Source of the DNA: Pseudomonas viridiflava
GTDB lineage: Bacteria > Pseudomonadota > Gammaproteobacteria > Pseudomonadales > Pseudomonadaceae
Direction of reading: 5' to 3'
Assembly (NCBI RefSeq): GCF_900590885.1
Contig: NZ_UUON01000048.1
Location: 62,001-126,000, forward strand
Length of the DNA stretch: 64,000 bases
Position 1 is the first letter of the stretch. Each line of letters starts with the position of its first letter. This document shows, piece after piece, positions 28,264 through 37,832 of this stretch. The notes under the pieces are model-generated. The model was given only the letters and a program-made list of their open reading frames with translations, did not search any database and was not told where the DNA came from. Position numbers and translations under genes: made by a program.

Positions 28264-29040
28264 TCAGCGGGTGATGCCGCGAGTCGACGCCTGGATCGAG
28301 TCACGGAACACCGCGACTTCCGGGAACAACGCTGCCGGCTCGGCCAGTTGGGTCAACGCCTGATCCACCGTCAGACCCTGGCGGTAAATGACCTTGTAGG
28401 CACGGCGCAGGGCGTGGATCGCTTCTTCGCTGAAACCACGACGGCGCATGCCTTCGAAGTTCATGCTGCGGGCTTCGGCCGGGTTACCAAACACTGTGAC
28501 AAACGCCGGAACGTCCTTGCCGATGGCGGTGCCCATGCCGGAGAAACTGTGGGCGCCGATATGGCAGTACTGATGCACCAGGGTAAAACCGGACAGGATC
28601 GCCCAATCGTCAACGTGCACATGGCCAGCCAACGCAGTGTTATTGACCAGGATGCAGTGGTTGCCGATCACGCTGTCATGGCCGATATGGGCATAGGCCA
28701 TGACCAAGTTGTGATCACCCAGGGTGGTCTCGGCACGATCCTGCACGGTGCCACGGTGAATGGTCACGCCTTCACGGATGATGTTGTGATCACCGATTAC
28801 CAGGCGTGTTTCTTCACCCTTGTACTTCATGTCAGGGGTGTCTTCGCCTACCGAGGAAAACTGGTAGATACGATTGTGTTTGCCAATGCGGGTCGGACCT
28901 TTGAGGATCACGTGCGGCCCGATGACAGTCCCCTCGCCGATTTCCACACCTGCGCCGATGATCGACCAGGGGCCGACCTCAACGTCGGCGGCCAGAACGG
29001 CCGACGGATCGATGATTGCGCGAGGGTCAATCAAACTCAT
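28264..29040 (-). CDS. lpxA: UDP-N-acetylglucosamine acyltransferase
   Basis: I chose the ATG at 29038-29040 (258 residues, MSLIDPRAIIDPSA), which overlaps the fabZ stop by 4 bp. The enzyme adds a 3-hydroxyacyl chain from ACP to UDP-GlcNAc, the first step of lipid A synthesis. The hexapeptide-repeat left-handed helix fills the first two thirds, and the C-terminal helical domain follows. The conserved MAYAHIGHDSVIGN segment holds the catalytic His. It competes with FabZ for hydroxyacyl-ACP, and the two genes are adjacent. Confidence 0.98.
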   Translation of the reverse strand: MSLIDPRAIIDPSAVLAADVEVGPWSIIGAGVEIGEGTVIGPHVILKGPTRIGKHNRIYQFSSVGEDTPDMKYKGEETRLVIGDHNIIREGVTIHRGTVQDRAETTLGDHNLVMAYAHIGHDSVIGNHCILVNNTALAGHVHVDDWAILSGFTLVHQYCHIGAHSFSGMGTAIGKDVPAFVTVFGNPAEARSMNFEGMRRRGFSEEAIHALRRAYKVIYRQGLTVDQALTQLAEPAALFPEVAVFRDSIQASTRGITR

Positions 29041-29477
29041 AGTTTGCGTTCCGCACAGATGATCTCGGCGGAGCACACCGGCTTGCCATCTACCGAGGCC
29101 TGGCATTCGAACTTCCAGATCTGGCGCTTGCAGCTGATGAACCTGGCTTCCAGGATCAACTGGTCACCCGGGGTGACCGGGTTGCGGAAACGCAACTTGT
29201 CGGAGCCCACGAAATAGTAAAGCGTGCCATCGGCAGGCTTGAGGTCGAGCATTTTGAAACCAAGGATACCGGCAGCCTGGGCCATCGCTTCGATGATCAA
29301 CACGCCCGGCATGATTGGATGCGCGGGAAAGTGACCGTTGAAGAACGGTTCGTTGATGCTGACATTCTTGTAGGCACGAATGCGCTTTTCCTCAACATTG
29401 AGGTCCACTACGCGGTCCACCAGCAGGAACGGGTAACGGTGAGGCAGGTATTCGCGAATCTCGTTGATGTCCATCAT
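29037..29477 (-). CDS. fabZ: 3-hydroxyacyl-ACP dehydratase FabZ
   Basis: This 146-residue hot-dog enzyme dehydrates 3-hydroxyacyl-ACP in fatty acid elongation. The catalytic His and Glu lie in FNGHFPAHPIMPGVLIIEAM. I chose the start at 29475-29477, where two ATG codons are in tandem (MMDINEIREYLPHRYP), the usual form in pseudomonads. The sequence just upstream is C-rich (CCCCCC) and has no recognisable Shine-Dalgarno site, which is unusual for an essential gene; reinitiation from lpxD, 111 bp upstream, or a leaderless-like mode would have to be considered. Confidence 0.97.
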   Translation of the reverse strand: MMDINEIREYLPHRYPFLLVDRVVDLNVEEKRIRAYKNVSINEPFFNGHFPAHPIMPGVLIIEAMAQAAGILGFKMLDLKPADGTLYYFVGSDKLRFRNPVTPGDQLILEARFISCKRQIWKFECQASVDGKPVCSAEIICAERKL

Positions 29478-29588
29478 TTCGGGGGGAAGCCTGTAATAAA
29501 GATTGGGGGCGGGCGGACTTAAAGCACGCCCCGCTAGCAAATCAAGGAGGCAGTCTAGCGGCTGTGCACACTTGATATGGAAATGGTA

Positions 29589-30644
29589 TCAGCCTTCTGA
29601 TGAAGCATTACCGCCAGGGGTCACGTCTCCAACACGCTTTTCCAGCTGTTTGAGGCGTCGAGCAATGTCGTCAAGCTGCCTCAAACGTGCTGCACTCTTG
29701 CGCCATTCAGCTGCGGGCTGCATGGCGGTACCGGAAGAATAGGCACCCGGCTCGGTAATCGAGTGGGTCACCATGGTCATGCCGGTGATGAATACGTTAT
29801 CGCAAATCTCGATATGCCCCACCAGACCTACGCCACCGGCGAGCATGCAATGCTTGCCGATCTTGGTGCTGCCGGAGATACCTACACAGGCCGCCATGGC
29901 GGTGTGATCGCCAATCTGCACGTTGTGGGCGATCTGGATCTGGTTATCGAGCTTCACGCCGTTACCGATCACGGTATCGGCCAAGGCCCCGCGATCCACG
30001 GCGGTGTTCACACCGATCTCCACGTCGTCGCCGATCAATACGCCGCCGACCTGGGCAATCTTGTTCCAGATGCCTTTGGCGTTGGCAAAGCCGAAGCCTT
30101 CGCCACCGATCACGGCACCGGACTGAATGACCACACGCTCACCGATACGCACATCGTGGTACAGGGTTACGCGGGGAGCCAGCCAGCCGTCGGCACCGAT
30201 TTCGCAGCGCGCGCCGATAAAGCAATGCGCGCCGACCGTTACACCGGCGGCAATGCGTGCACCGCTCTCGATCACCGCAAAGGCACCGATGCTGGCCGCA
30301 GGATCAACCTGGGCATCATCGGCGATCACCGCTGAAGGATGAACACCAGCGACGTCCTTGGGTTTTGGATCGAACAGATGCGATACCCGGGCATACGCCA
30401 GGTAAGGGTCAGCCACCACCAGCGCATCCCCGGCAAACCCTTCGGCGTCAGCGGCTTTCAGCAATACGGCTGCAGCCTGGCTGTCGACAAGGTATTTACG
30501 GTATTGGGGGTTTGCGAGGAAGCTCAACTGAGCTGGGCCAGCCTCCTGCAAGGTGGCTAGCCCAGTGATTTCTTTCTCCGGGGAGCCACGCAAAGTGGCT
30601 CCCAGGAACTCGGCCAACTCGCCGAGCTTGATAGTCGCGGTCAT
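29589..30644 (-). CDS. lpxD: UDP-3-O-(3-hydroxyacyl)glucosamine N-acyltransferase
   Basis: This 351-residue enzyme makes the third lipid A precursor by adding the N-linked hydroxyacyl chain. It has the N-terminal uridine-binding domain (about 1-100), a long hexapeptide-repeat helix, and a C-terminal helix (AARLRQLDDIARRLKQLEKR) that binds ACP. It starts 3 bp after skp in the conserved bamA-skp-lpxD-fabZ order. Confidence 0.98.
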   Translation of the reverse strand: MTATIKLGELAEFLGATLRGSPEKEITGLATLQEAGPAQLSFLANPQYRKYLVDSQAAAVLLKAADAEGFAGDALVVADPYLAYARVSHLFDPKPKDVAGVHPSAVIADDAQVDPAASIGAFAVIESGARIAAGVTVGAHCFIGARCEIGADGWLAPRVTLYHDVRIGERVVIQSGAVIGGEGFGFANAKGIWNKIAQVGGVLIGDDVEIGVNTAVDRGALADTVIGNGVKLDNQIQIAHNVQIGDHTAMAACVGISGSTKIGKHCMLAGGVGLVGHIEICDNVFITGMTMVTHSITEPGAYSSGTAMQPAAEWRKSAARLRQLDDIARRLKQLEKRVGDVTPGGNASSEG

Positions 30645-30647
30645 GGC

Positions 30648-31151
30648 TTACTTCAGCTGGTTCATGCGCTCGATCACCTGGCGGGTGATGTCGTATTGAG
30701 GCTTGACGTCGATTACAGCGCCGCGCTCGAACACCAGGTCAAAGGCACCTTTCTTGATGACTTCTTCCACAGCGCTGTCGAGTTTCGGCTTCAGCTGTTT
30801 CAGCATTTCACGGTCGGCAACAGCCTTGGCTTCGTTCAGCTCCTTGGACTGGAACTGGTAGTCACGGGCCTTTTGCTTGAATTCCAGCTCCAGACGCTCG
30901 CGCTCGCCTTGCTGCATCTTGTCGCCACCGGCTACCAGACGATCCTGGATACCCTTAGCGCTGCTTTCCAGAGTCTTGAGCTTGGTCAGTTGCGGACCGA
31001 ATTTTTTCTCGGCATCCACTGCGTATTTCTTGGCCGCGTCGGATTCCAGCAGAGCCATCTGATAGTTCAGGACGGCGATTTTCATTTCGGCGAAGGCCGG
31101 GGTGGTTACCAGCACAGTGGCCAGCAGAACCAATTGAGTCAACTTACGCAC
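30648..31151 (-). CDS. skp: OmpH/Skp family periplasmic chaperone
   Basis: I chose the GTG at 31149-31151 because TAGGAG lies just upstream and the product then begins with a clean signal peptide (MRKLTQLVLLATVLV..., cut after AFA, residue 21); the longer reading to 31277 overlaps bamA. The 167-residue protein has a central charged coiled-coil region rich in Lys, Glu and Gln, as in the tentacles of the Skp trimer. It carries unfolded outer-membrane proteins to BamA, whose gene is directly upstream. Confidence 0.95.
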   Translation of the reverse strand: MRKLTQLVLLATVLVTTPAFAEMKIAVLNYQMALLESDAAKKYAVDAEKKFGPQLTKLKTLESSAKGIQDRLVAGGDKMQQGERERLELEFKQKARDYQFQSKELNEAKAVADREMLKQLKPKLDSAVEEVIKKGAFDLVFERGAVIDVKPQYDITRQVIERMNQLK

Positions 31152-31197
31152 AATGCAACTCCTACAGAATCCGTTGTCGTTATCTTGGGTCAGACGC

Positions 31198-33585
31198 TTA
31201 GAACGTCTGGCCGAGGGAGAATTGGAAAATCTGGGTTTCAGCGTTATCCGGTTTCTTGATCGGCATGGCCAGAGCAAAGCTCAATGGGCCAAGCGCAGTC
31301 ACCCAGGTCACACCCACACCCACGGAGCTTGCCAGGTTGCTCAGGCTCACGTCGTTGCACTGGGTATTGGACTTCACGCCACTCGGGTTTCTGATCTGCT
31401 CGCACTTGGAGTCGAACACGTTACCCACGTCCCAGAAGACCGAGGTACGCAGCGAACGCTGGTCCTTGACGAATGGCAGCGGGAACAGAATCTCCGCACC
31501 ACCCTGGATCAACACGTTACCACCGAATGGCAGCGGATCGTCGTCCGAGTCAACTACAGTGCCCTGGTTACCGGTTACGCCAACACCACGGCTCGGGGTA
31601 CCACGTGGGCCCAGGGTGCTGTCCTTGAAACCACGTACGGAGTTGAAGCCACCCGCATAGTAGTTCTCGTAGAACGGCAGACCGTTGGTGGAACCATAAC
31701 CGTCGCCATAGCCCAGCTCAGTGTGCAGGCGCATGGTGTAATTGTCGCTCAACGGCGTGAACAGCTGGCCACGGTAGTCGAGCTTGAAGAACGACAGGTC
31801 ACTGCCCGGCGTTGTGGTTTCCAGGGTCAGGCTCTGGGAATGACCACGGGTCGCCAGTACACCTTTGTTCAGGGTCGACTCGGACCAGCCGGCAGACGCC
31901 TTGAAGTTCAGGAACTTGTCGCCTTCACGACGGGTGAAGTCGAAGATTTCGTCCACGGTGTAGACACCGGTCTTGATCTCATCTTGCTGCGCGGTCAGGC
32001 CGAAGGTCAGACGCGAGGTCTCACTGATCGGGTAACCGATGTTCACACCGGCGCCGAGGCTGTCGATCGCATAGCTTGCAACGTCAACGTCGAGGTCTTT
32101 GTAGTCGGTAGTGCGGTAGAAGGCGTTGTAGCCAAGGCTCACACCGTCAGCAGTCCAGTAGGGGTCGGTATAACCGAAGTTATATCGGCTCTGGTATTCG
32201 CTTCGGGTCAGGCCGATGGATACACGGTTACCGGTACCCAGGAAGTTGTTCTGGGTGATGGAACCGCCGAGGATCAGACCGGCGCTCTGTGCAAAACCGA
32301 CACTGGCGGTGATGGAACCGGACGCTTGCTCTTCAACTGCGTAGTTCACGTCAACCTGGTCATCCACACCCGGTACGGCCGGGGTTTCGACGTTGACTTC
32401 CTTGAAGAAGCCCAGGCGCTCAAGACGGGTCTTGGACTGGTCGATCAGGTAAGTCGACGCCCAGCCACCTTCCATCTGGCGCATTTCGCGACGCAGCACT
32501 TCGTCCGCAGACTTGGTGTTGCCACGGAAGTTGATACGGTTCACATAGGCACGCTTGCCCGGATCGACGACAAAGGTGATGTCCACGGTGTGGTCATCAT
32601 CATGCGGCGTCGGTACACCGTTGACGTTGGCGAAGGTGTATCCCTCGTTGCCCAGGCGACGGGTGATCAGTTCGGATGTGGTGGTCATCAGCTTGCGCGA
32701 GAACACCTGGTCTTTCTGTACCAGCAACAGGGCCTTGACCTGGTCTTCAGGCACTTTCAGGTCGCCGCTAAGCTTGACGTCGCGAACCTTGTACTTCTCA
32801 CCTTCGTTGACGTTGACGGTGATGTAGACGTGCTTCTTGTCCGGGGTGATGGACACCTGGGTCGAAGCGATATCCATGTTGATATAGCCACGGTCCAGGT
32901 AGTAGGAACGCAGACGCTCCAGGTCACCGGAGAGCTTTTCACGGGCGTACTTGTCATCGTTCTTGAAGAACGACAGCCAGTTGGTGGTCTTGAGTTCGAA
33001 CAGGTCGATCAGGTCTTCATCAGCGAACTTGGTATTGCCTACCACGTTGATGTGCTGAATGGCCGCGACGGTACCTTCGTTGATGTTGACCTTGAGGCCG
33101 ACACGGTTACGAGGCTGCGGCACCACTTCGGTTTCCACGGTCGCGGAGTAGCGGCCCTGGGCAACGTACTGGCGTTGCAACTCGTTACGCACACCTTCAA
33201 GGGTGGCGCGCTGGAAGATCTCGCCCTCGGCCAGGCCGGACTGTTTCAAGCCCTTCATCAGATCTTCAGTGGAGATCGCCTTGTTACCCTCGATCTCGAT
33301 ACTGGCGACGGAAGGTCGCTCGACAACAGTGATGACCAGGACGTTACCTTCACGACCCAGTTGGATGTCTTGAAAGAAACCGGTTTTGAACAGCGCACGA
33401 GTGGATTCCACCAGGCGACGGTCATCAGCCTGTTCACCAACGTTCAACGGCAACGCACCAAAGACGCTACCCGCGGAAACCCGCTGGAGGCCATTGACAC
33501 GAATATCGGAGATGGTGAAGGACTCGGCGTGAACTTCGGCGATCATCAATACGGTGAGAACCGCAGTTAGCAGCAGACGTTTCAT
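31198..33585 (-). CDS. bamA: Outer membrane protein assembly factor BamA
   Basis: I chose the ATG at 33583-33585 (795 residues), which gives a signal peptide MKRLLLTAVLTVLMIAEVHA followed by the mature ESFTISDIRVNGLQRV. Five POTRA domains fill about 22-420 and the 16-strand barrel the rest. The VRGF lid motif lies near residue 650 and the protein ends in Phe, as the barrel signal requires. It is the core of the BAM machine that inserts beta-barrel proteins. A terminator-like hairpin sits between rseP and this gene. Confidence 0.99.
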   Translation of the reverse strand: MKRLLLTAVLTVLMIAEVHAESFTISDIRVNGLQRVSAGSVFGALPLNVGEQADDRRLVESTRALFKTGFFQDIQLGREGNVLVITVVERPSVASIEIEGNKAISTEDLMKGLKQSGLAEGEIFQRATLEGVRNELQRQYVAQGRYSATVETEVVPQPRNRVGLKVNINEGTVAAIQHINVVGNTKFADEDLIDLFELKTTNWLSFFKNDDKYAREKLSGDLERLRSYYLDRGYINMDIASTQVSITPDKKHVYITVNVNEGEKYKVRDVKLSGDLKVPEDQVKALLLVQKDQVFSRKLMTTTSELITRRLGNEGYTFANVNGVPTPHDDDHTVDITFVVDPGKRAYVNRINFRGNTKSADEVLRREMRQMEGGWASTYLIDQSKTRLERLGFFKEVNVETPAVPGVDDQVDVNYAVEEQASGSITASVGFAQSAGLILGGSITQNNFLGTGNRVSIGLTRSEYQSRYNFGYTDPYWTADGVSLGYNAFYRTTDYKDLDVDVASYAIDSLGAGVNIGYPISETSRLTFGLTAQQDEIKTGVYTVDEIFDFTRREGDKFLNFKASAGWSESTLNKGVLATRGHSQSLTLETTTPGSDLSFFKLDYRGQLFTPLSDNYTMRLHTELGYGDGYGSTNGLPFYENYYAGGFNSVRGFKDSTLGPRGTPSRGVGVTGNQGTVVDSDDDPLPFGGNVLIQGGAEILFPLPFVKDQRSLRTSVFWDVGNVFDSKCEQIRNPSGVKSNTQCNDVSLSNLASSVGVGVTWVTALGPLSFALAMPIKKPDNAETQIFQFSLGQTF

Positions 33586-33620
33586 GAAGTCCTTTCTTAT
33601 TCCAACTGGCAATAAACAAA

Positions 33621-33639
33621 CTGCCGCAAAATGCGGCAG
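33621..33639 (-). terminator. Terminator-like hairpin between rseP and bamA
   Basis: CTGCCGCA and TGCGGCAG form an 8-bp perfect stem with a 3-nt loop, followed on the minus strand by TTTGTTTATT. It lies in the 74-bp gap between the rseP stop and the bamA start. It could lower read-through into bamA. Confidence 0.65.
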
Positions 33640-33659
33640 ATTCGCAATTCAGCGAAGCG

Positions 33660-35012
33660 TTACAGTCGACCCAGATCGTTGACAAGGGCTAACAACATCA
33701 CCCCGACCACCAAACTGATACCGATCTGTATCCCCCAACCCTGCACCCGATCCGACAAGGGGCGTCCACGCGCCCACTCGACCAGATAAAACAACAGATG
33801 CCCCCCATCCAATACTGGAATGGGCAGCAAATTCAGAACACCCAGGCTAATACTCAGATAAGCCAGGAAATTCAGGAAATCCGCGACACCCGACTGGGCA
33901 GAAGCGCCCGCCACTTTAGCAATGGTTATCGGTCCACTCAAGTTTTTTACCGAGAGCTCGCCGAACAACATTTTCTTGAGGGATTCGAGGGTCAGCACAC
34001 TCATGGTCCAGGTGCGTTTCGCACCCTCGCCAATCGCCGCCAACGGCCCGAAGCTGACCTCACGCACCATCGACGGCGGCCACTCGGGACTCTTGACGCC
34101 AGCCCCCAGGTAACCCCCGGCCGCCTTGGCCTCGCCGCGAACCGACAAGGTCACGGGGACGTCGATTTGAGCACCCTCGCGCTCAACTTTCAGCACAATT
34201 TTGGTATCAGGACGTACACGTACCAGGTCGACCACTTGCTGCCAGTCACCCAACGCCTGGCCATCGAGGGCCAGGAGGCGGTCGCCGGTTTTCAGACCTG
34301 CGGCCTGGGCCGGGCCCTTCGGATCCAGCTCGGCGAGTACCGGCGGCAGCGAAGGGCGCCATGGACGGATCCCCAGGGACTTGATCGGATCAGGTTCGTC
34401 AGCGCCCTTCAGCCAATGGTCAAGGGTCAGCTCACGCGGGGTTTCGGCAGTGGAATCCTGCTCGCGCACCACCACATTGACGGTACCGCTTTCGCCCAGG
34501 CGACGAACCAGCTGCAAGTTGACCGCGCCCCAACCCGTGGTGGGCTCGCCATCAATAGAAACAATTTCCTGCCCGGCGACCAGGCCAGCCTTGGCCGCCA
34601 TGCTGTCGGCCTCGACCGCGCCGATGACCGGGCGCACCTGCTGGCTGCCCATCATGGCCAGAACCCAGAAGAACACGATTGCCAGCAGGAAGTTGGCGAT
34701 CGGGCCGGCGGCAACGATCGCGATACGCTGACGAACGGTCTTGCGGTTGAAGGACTGGTCCAGTTGATCCGCCGGGACTTCGCCTTCGCGCTCATCGAGC
34801 ATCTTGACGTAGCCGCCCAACGGGATGGCCGCAATCACGAACTCGGTGCCACGGCGGTCGTGCCAGCGCAACAGCGGCATGCCGAAACCGACGGAAAAGC
34901 GCAGTACCTTGACGCCGCAACGACGCGCGACCCAGAAGTGGCCGAATTCGTGGAAGGTAACCAGCACACCCAGAGCAACCAGGGTGCCGACAATCATGTA
35001 AAGCGCACTCAT
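33660..35012 (-). CDS. rseP: Site-2 protease RseP
   Basis: This 450-residue inner-membrane metalloprotease cuts anti-sigma factors such as MucA/RseA to free the envelope stress sigma factor AlgU/RpoE. The zinc motif H21-E-F-G-H25 lies in the first membrane helix, two PDZ domains follow in the periplasm (about 120-290), and the third ligand motif NLLPIPVLDGGH is near residue 395. It lies between ispC and bamA, the conserved arrangement. Confidence 0.98.
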   Translation of the reverse strand: MSALYMIVGTLVALGVLVTFHEFGHFWVARRCGVKVLRFSVGFGMPLLRWHDRRGTEFVIAAIPLGGYVKMLDEREGEVPADQLDQSFNRKTVRQRIAIVAAGPIANFLLAIVFFWVLAMMGSQQVRPVIGAVEADSMAAKAGLVAGQEIVSIDGEPTTGWGAVNLQLVRRLGESGTVNVVVREQDSTAETPRELTLDHWLKGADEPDPIKSLGIRPWRPSLPPVLAELDPKGPAQAAGLKTGDRLLALDGQALGDWQQVVDLVRVRPDTKIVLKVEREGAQIDVPVTLSVRGEAKAAGGYLGAGVKSPEWPPSMVREVSFGPLAAIGEGAKRTWTMSVLTLESLKKMLFGELSVKNLSGPITIAKVAGASAQSGVADFLNFLAYLSISLGVLNLLPIPVLDGGHLLFYLVEWARGRPLSDRVQGWGIQIGISLVVGVMLLALVNDLGRL

Positions 35013-35065
35013 CTAATTTCTCCGCATTCCAATCCAGTGCCTGAGGGCCCAAGCATGCCCACAGA

Positions 35066-36256
35066 CTAACGCGCGTTGCGGTTCAACCATTGTTCGGCCA
35101 GGGCCCGAGCCTTGGCATCAGCCTCGAATACTGCCCCCAGGTCACTCACTGCCACTACGGGCTCGAGACCCAGGACGTCCTCGATGATACTCGCGATCTG
35201 CGGAAAGCGGATGCGCCGTTCGAGAAACGCCGCCACCGCCACTTCGTTGGCCGCATTAAGCATCGCCGGCGCGCTGTTGCCCGCCTCCGCAGCTTGCCGC
35301 GCCAGGCGCAGGCAGGGAAAACGCTGCTCGTCCGGCGCTTCGAAGTCCAGCCGCGCAATCGCGAACAGGTCCAGCGGCGCCACACCGGAATCAATCCGCT
35401 CCGGCCAGGCCAGCGCATTGGCGATCGGCGTGCGCATGTCAGGGTTGCCCAACTGCGCCAATACCGAACCGTCCACGTAGTCGACCAGGGAGTGGATCAC
35501 GCTTTGCGGGTGAATCACCACCTCGACTTGATCGGGCCGCGCATCGAACAACCAGCACGCCTCGATCAACTCCAGGCCTTTATTCATCATGCTCGCCGAA
35601 TCGACGGAGATCTTGCGCCCCATGGACCAATTGGGGTGCGCGCAGGCCTGATCGGGCGACACATGCTCCAGCTCTTCCAGCGGAGTTTGCCGGAAGGGGC
35701 CACCGGAAGCCGTAAGAAGAATCCGGCGCACACCGACCTGGCTCAGCCCACGGGCAAAATCGCCAGGCATGCATTGGAAGATTGCATTGTGCTCACTGTC
35801 GAGGGGCAGCAGCACGGCGCCGCTTTTGCGCACCGCCTGCATAAACAGCGCACCAGACATCACCAAGGCTTCTTTATTGGCCAGCAGGATTTTCTTCCCG
35901 GCGTCGACGGCAGCCAGGGTCGGACGCAGCCCCGCAGCCCCGACAATAGCGGCGACCACGGTATCCACCTCGGCATCGGCCGAGACCTGGCACAACCCCT
36001 CCTCGCCTACCAGCACTTGCGTGGCCAGCCCGGCAGCCCGCAGGTCATCCTGCAAGCCTCGGGCCGCGGCCGCCTCAGGCACGACGGCGAAGCGCGGCAC
36101 ATGGCGCACGCACAAGGCCAGCAGCTCGCTCAGGCGAGTAAACCCGGTCAAGGCGAACACCTGATAGCGATCCGGGTGACGCGCGATCACGTCCAAGGCG
36201 CTCAGCCCTACCGAGCCGGTTGCGCCGAGTACGGTGACTTGTTGCAGGCGGCTCAC
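35066..36256 (-). CDS. ispC: 1-deoxy-D-xylulose 5-phosphate reductoisomerase
   Basis: I chose the GTG at 36254-36256 (396 residues), which overlaps the cdsA stop as GTGA and gives the usual start MSRLQQVTVLGATGSVGLS. A GTG 15 bp further upstream is possible but less usual. The enzyme converts DXP to methylerythritol phosphate with NADPH, the first committed MEP-pathway step. The nucleotide loop GATGSVG and the metal site LPLDSEHNAIFQ are present. It shares the operon with uppS, which uses the pathway's products. The older name is dxr. Confidence 0.98.
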   Translation of the reverse strand: MSRLQQVTVLGATGSVGLSALDVIARHPDRYQVFALTGFTRLSELLALCVRHVPRFAVVPEAAAARGLQDDLRAAGLATQVLVGEEGLCQVSADAEVDTVVAAIVGAAGLRPTLAAVDAGKKILLANKEALVMSGALFMQAVRKSGAVLLPLDSEHNAIFQCMPGDFARGLSQVGVRRILLTASGGPFRQTPLEELEHVSPDQACAHPNWSMGRKISVDSASMMNKGLELIEACWLFDARPDQVEVVIHPQSVIHSLVDYVDGSVLAQLGNPDMRTPIANALAWPERIDSGVAPLDLFAIARLDFEAPDEQRFPCLRLARQAAEAGNSAPAMLNAANEVAVAAFLERRIRFPQIASIIEDVLGLEPVVAVSDLGAVFEADAKARALAEQWLNRNAR

Positions 36257-37059
36257 GAAGCGGTCATCCACAACAGCACGGCAAAGATCGGGATGGCGGC
36301 AGTCAGGCTGTCGATCCGATCCAGCACACCGCCATGACCCGGCAGCAGATTGCTGCTGTCCTTGATCCCGGCCTGACGCTTGAACATGCTTTCAGTGAGG
36401 TCGCCCACTACCGAGATAAACACCACGATGGCCGTGCCCAGCAGCGCCAGGAGAATTTCCTGCACCGACCAGCCGCGCACCAAGCCCACTACCAGCGTGA
36501 TCAGTAGCGTGAATGCGAGGCCGCCGTACACCCCTTCCCAACTCTTGCCAGGGCTGACAGCCGGCGCCAGCTTGCGTTTGCCGAATGCGCGACCGGAGAA
36601 GTACGCGCCGATATCCGCGCCCCACACCAACACCATCACCGCCAGGATCAGCCAGTTACCCATCGGGTAGCGCTTGATATCCACCAGGCCTTGCCAGGCC
36701 GGCAGCAGGATCAACAGGCCAATCACCAGTTTGCAGGCCACGCTGGACCAATGCGCACTGGTTTTCGGGTACGTCAGCACCAGGAAGGTTGCCAGCGCCC
36801 ACCACAAGACTGCAGCGCCCAGCACCCAGGGCGCGACGTCCGGCAGGATGTACATCAGGAACAGCAACAGCGCCACGACCGCGGCATACACCACGCGCGG
36901 CAATTGTGCGCTGAAGCCCGCCAGGCGCGCCCATTCCCAGGCACCCAGGGTGACGACCAGGCCGATAAACAGGGCAAAGCCTGCGCCATCGAGCAGGAAA
37001 AACCCGCACAAGGCGATCGGCAACAGGATCAGCGCGGTGATGATTCGTTGTTTAAGCAT
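36253..37059 (-). CDS. cdsA: Phosphatidate cytidylyltransferase
   Basis: This 268-residue inner-membrane enzyme makes CDP-diacylglycerol, the precursor of all phospholipids here. It has about eight hydrophobic segments and, near the C-terminus, the family signature VGDLTESMFKRQAGIKDSS. Its stop overlaps the ispC start by 4 bp and its start follows the uppS stop directly, so translation is coupled along uppS-cdsA-ispC. Confidence 0.98.
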   Translation of the reverse strand: MLKQRIITALILLPIALCGFFLLDGAGFALFIGLVVTLGAWEWARLAGFSAQLPRVVYAAVVALLLFLMYILPDVAPWVLGAAVLWWALATFLVLTYPKTSAHWSSVACKLVIGLLILLPAWQGLVDIKRYPMGNWLILAVMVLVWGADIGAYFSGRAFGKRKLAPAVSPGKSWEGVYGGLAFTLLITLVVGLVRGWSVQEILLALLGTAIVVFISVVGDLTESMFKRQAGIKDSSNLLPGHGGVLDRIDSLTAAIPIFAVLLWMTAS

Positions 37060-37815
37060 TTAAACCCGGGCTCCAGCTTCGATCTGCTCGCTCGTTTTAC
37101 CGAAGCGACGCTGACGGGAAGCGAAATCAGCCAGCGCAGTGCGCATGGCATCGTGTTTGAAGTCCGGCCAGAACAGGTCGGAGAAGTACAGCTCGGTGTA
37201 AGCCAGCTGCCACAACAGGAAATTGCTGATGCGGTGCTCGCCACCGGTACGGATGCACAAGTCCGGCAACGGCAGATCGCCGGTGACCAGGCAGGTTTGC
37301 AACAGTTCGGGCGTGATGTCGTCCGGACGCAGATGGCCGGCCTGCACTTCGCGGGCGAGCCGCTGCGCAGCCTGGGCGATGTCCCACTGGCCGCCATAGT
37401 TGGCTGCAATCTGCAGCACAAACCGATTGGCGCCTGCGGTGATGGCCTCGGCTTCGCGCATGGCCGCCTGCAGCTCCGGATGGAACCGCGAGCGATCACC
37501 AATGATGCGCAGGCTGATGTTGTTGTCGTTGAGGCGCTTGGCCTCACGACGCAGGGCCTTGAAGAACAGGTCCATCAAGGCACTGACTTCTTCGGCCGGG
37601 CGCTGCCAGTTTTCACTGGAGAAGGCGAACAAGGTCAACACCTCGACCTTGGCCTCGGCGCACACCTCGATCACCGCCCGTACCGCATCGACACCCGCCT
37701 TATGCCCGGCAACACCCGGCATAAAGCGTTTCTTCGCCCAGCGATTATTCCCATCCATGATGATCGCGACATGGCGCGGCACCACAGAGGGTACAGTCTG
37801 CTTGGTCTTTTCCAT
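37060..37815 (-). CDS. uppS: Undecaprenyl diphosphate synthase
   Basis: This 251-residue cis-prenyltransferase adds eight isoprene units to farnesyl diphosphate to make the lipid carrier for peptidoglycan and O-antigen. The N-terminal catalytic motif HVAIIMDGNNRWAKKR (with the key Asp) and the C-terminal RTGGEHRISNFLLWQ motif are present. It follows frr after a 17-bp gap and leads into cdsA. Confidence 0.98.
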   Translation of the reverse strand: MEKTKQTVPSVVPRHVAIIMDGNNRWAKKRFMPGVAGHKAGVDAVRAVIEVCAEAKVEVLTLFAFSSENWQRPAEEVSALMDLFFKALRREAKRLNDNNISLRIIGDRSRFHPELQAAMREAEAITAGANRFVLQIAANYGGQWDIAQAAQRLAREVQAGHLRPDDITPELLQTCLVTGDLPLPDLCIRTGGEHRISNFLLWQLAYTELYFSDLFWPDFKHDAMRTALADFASRQRRFGKTSEQIEAGARV

Positions 37816-37832
37816 GAAGGCGTCCTGACCCC

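Noticed and set aside
31153..33570. 805-codon open frame on the strand opposite bamA
   Set aside because: It is the mirror of a high-GC coding sequence; bamA is certain, and the antisense product is low-complexity and resembles no protein family.
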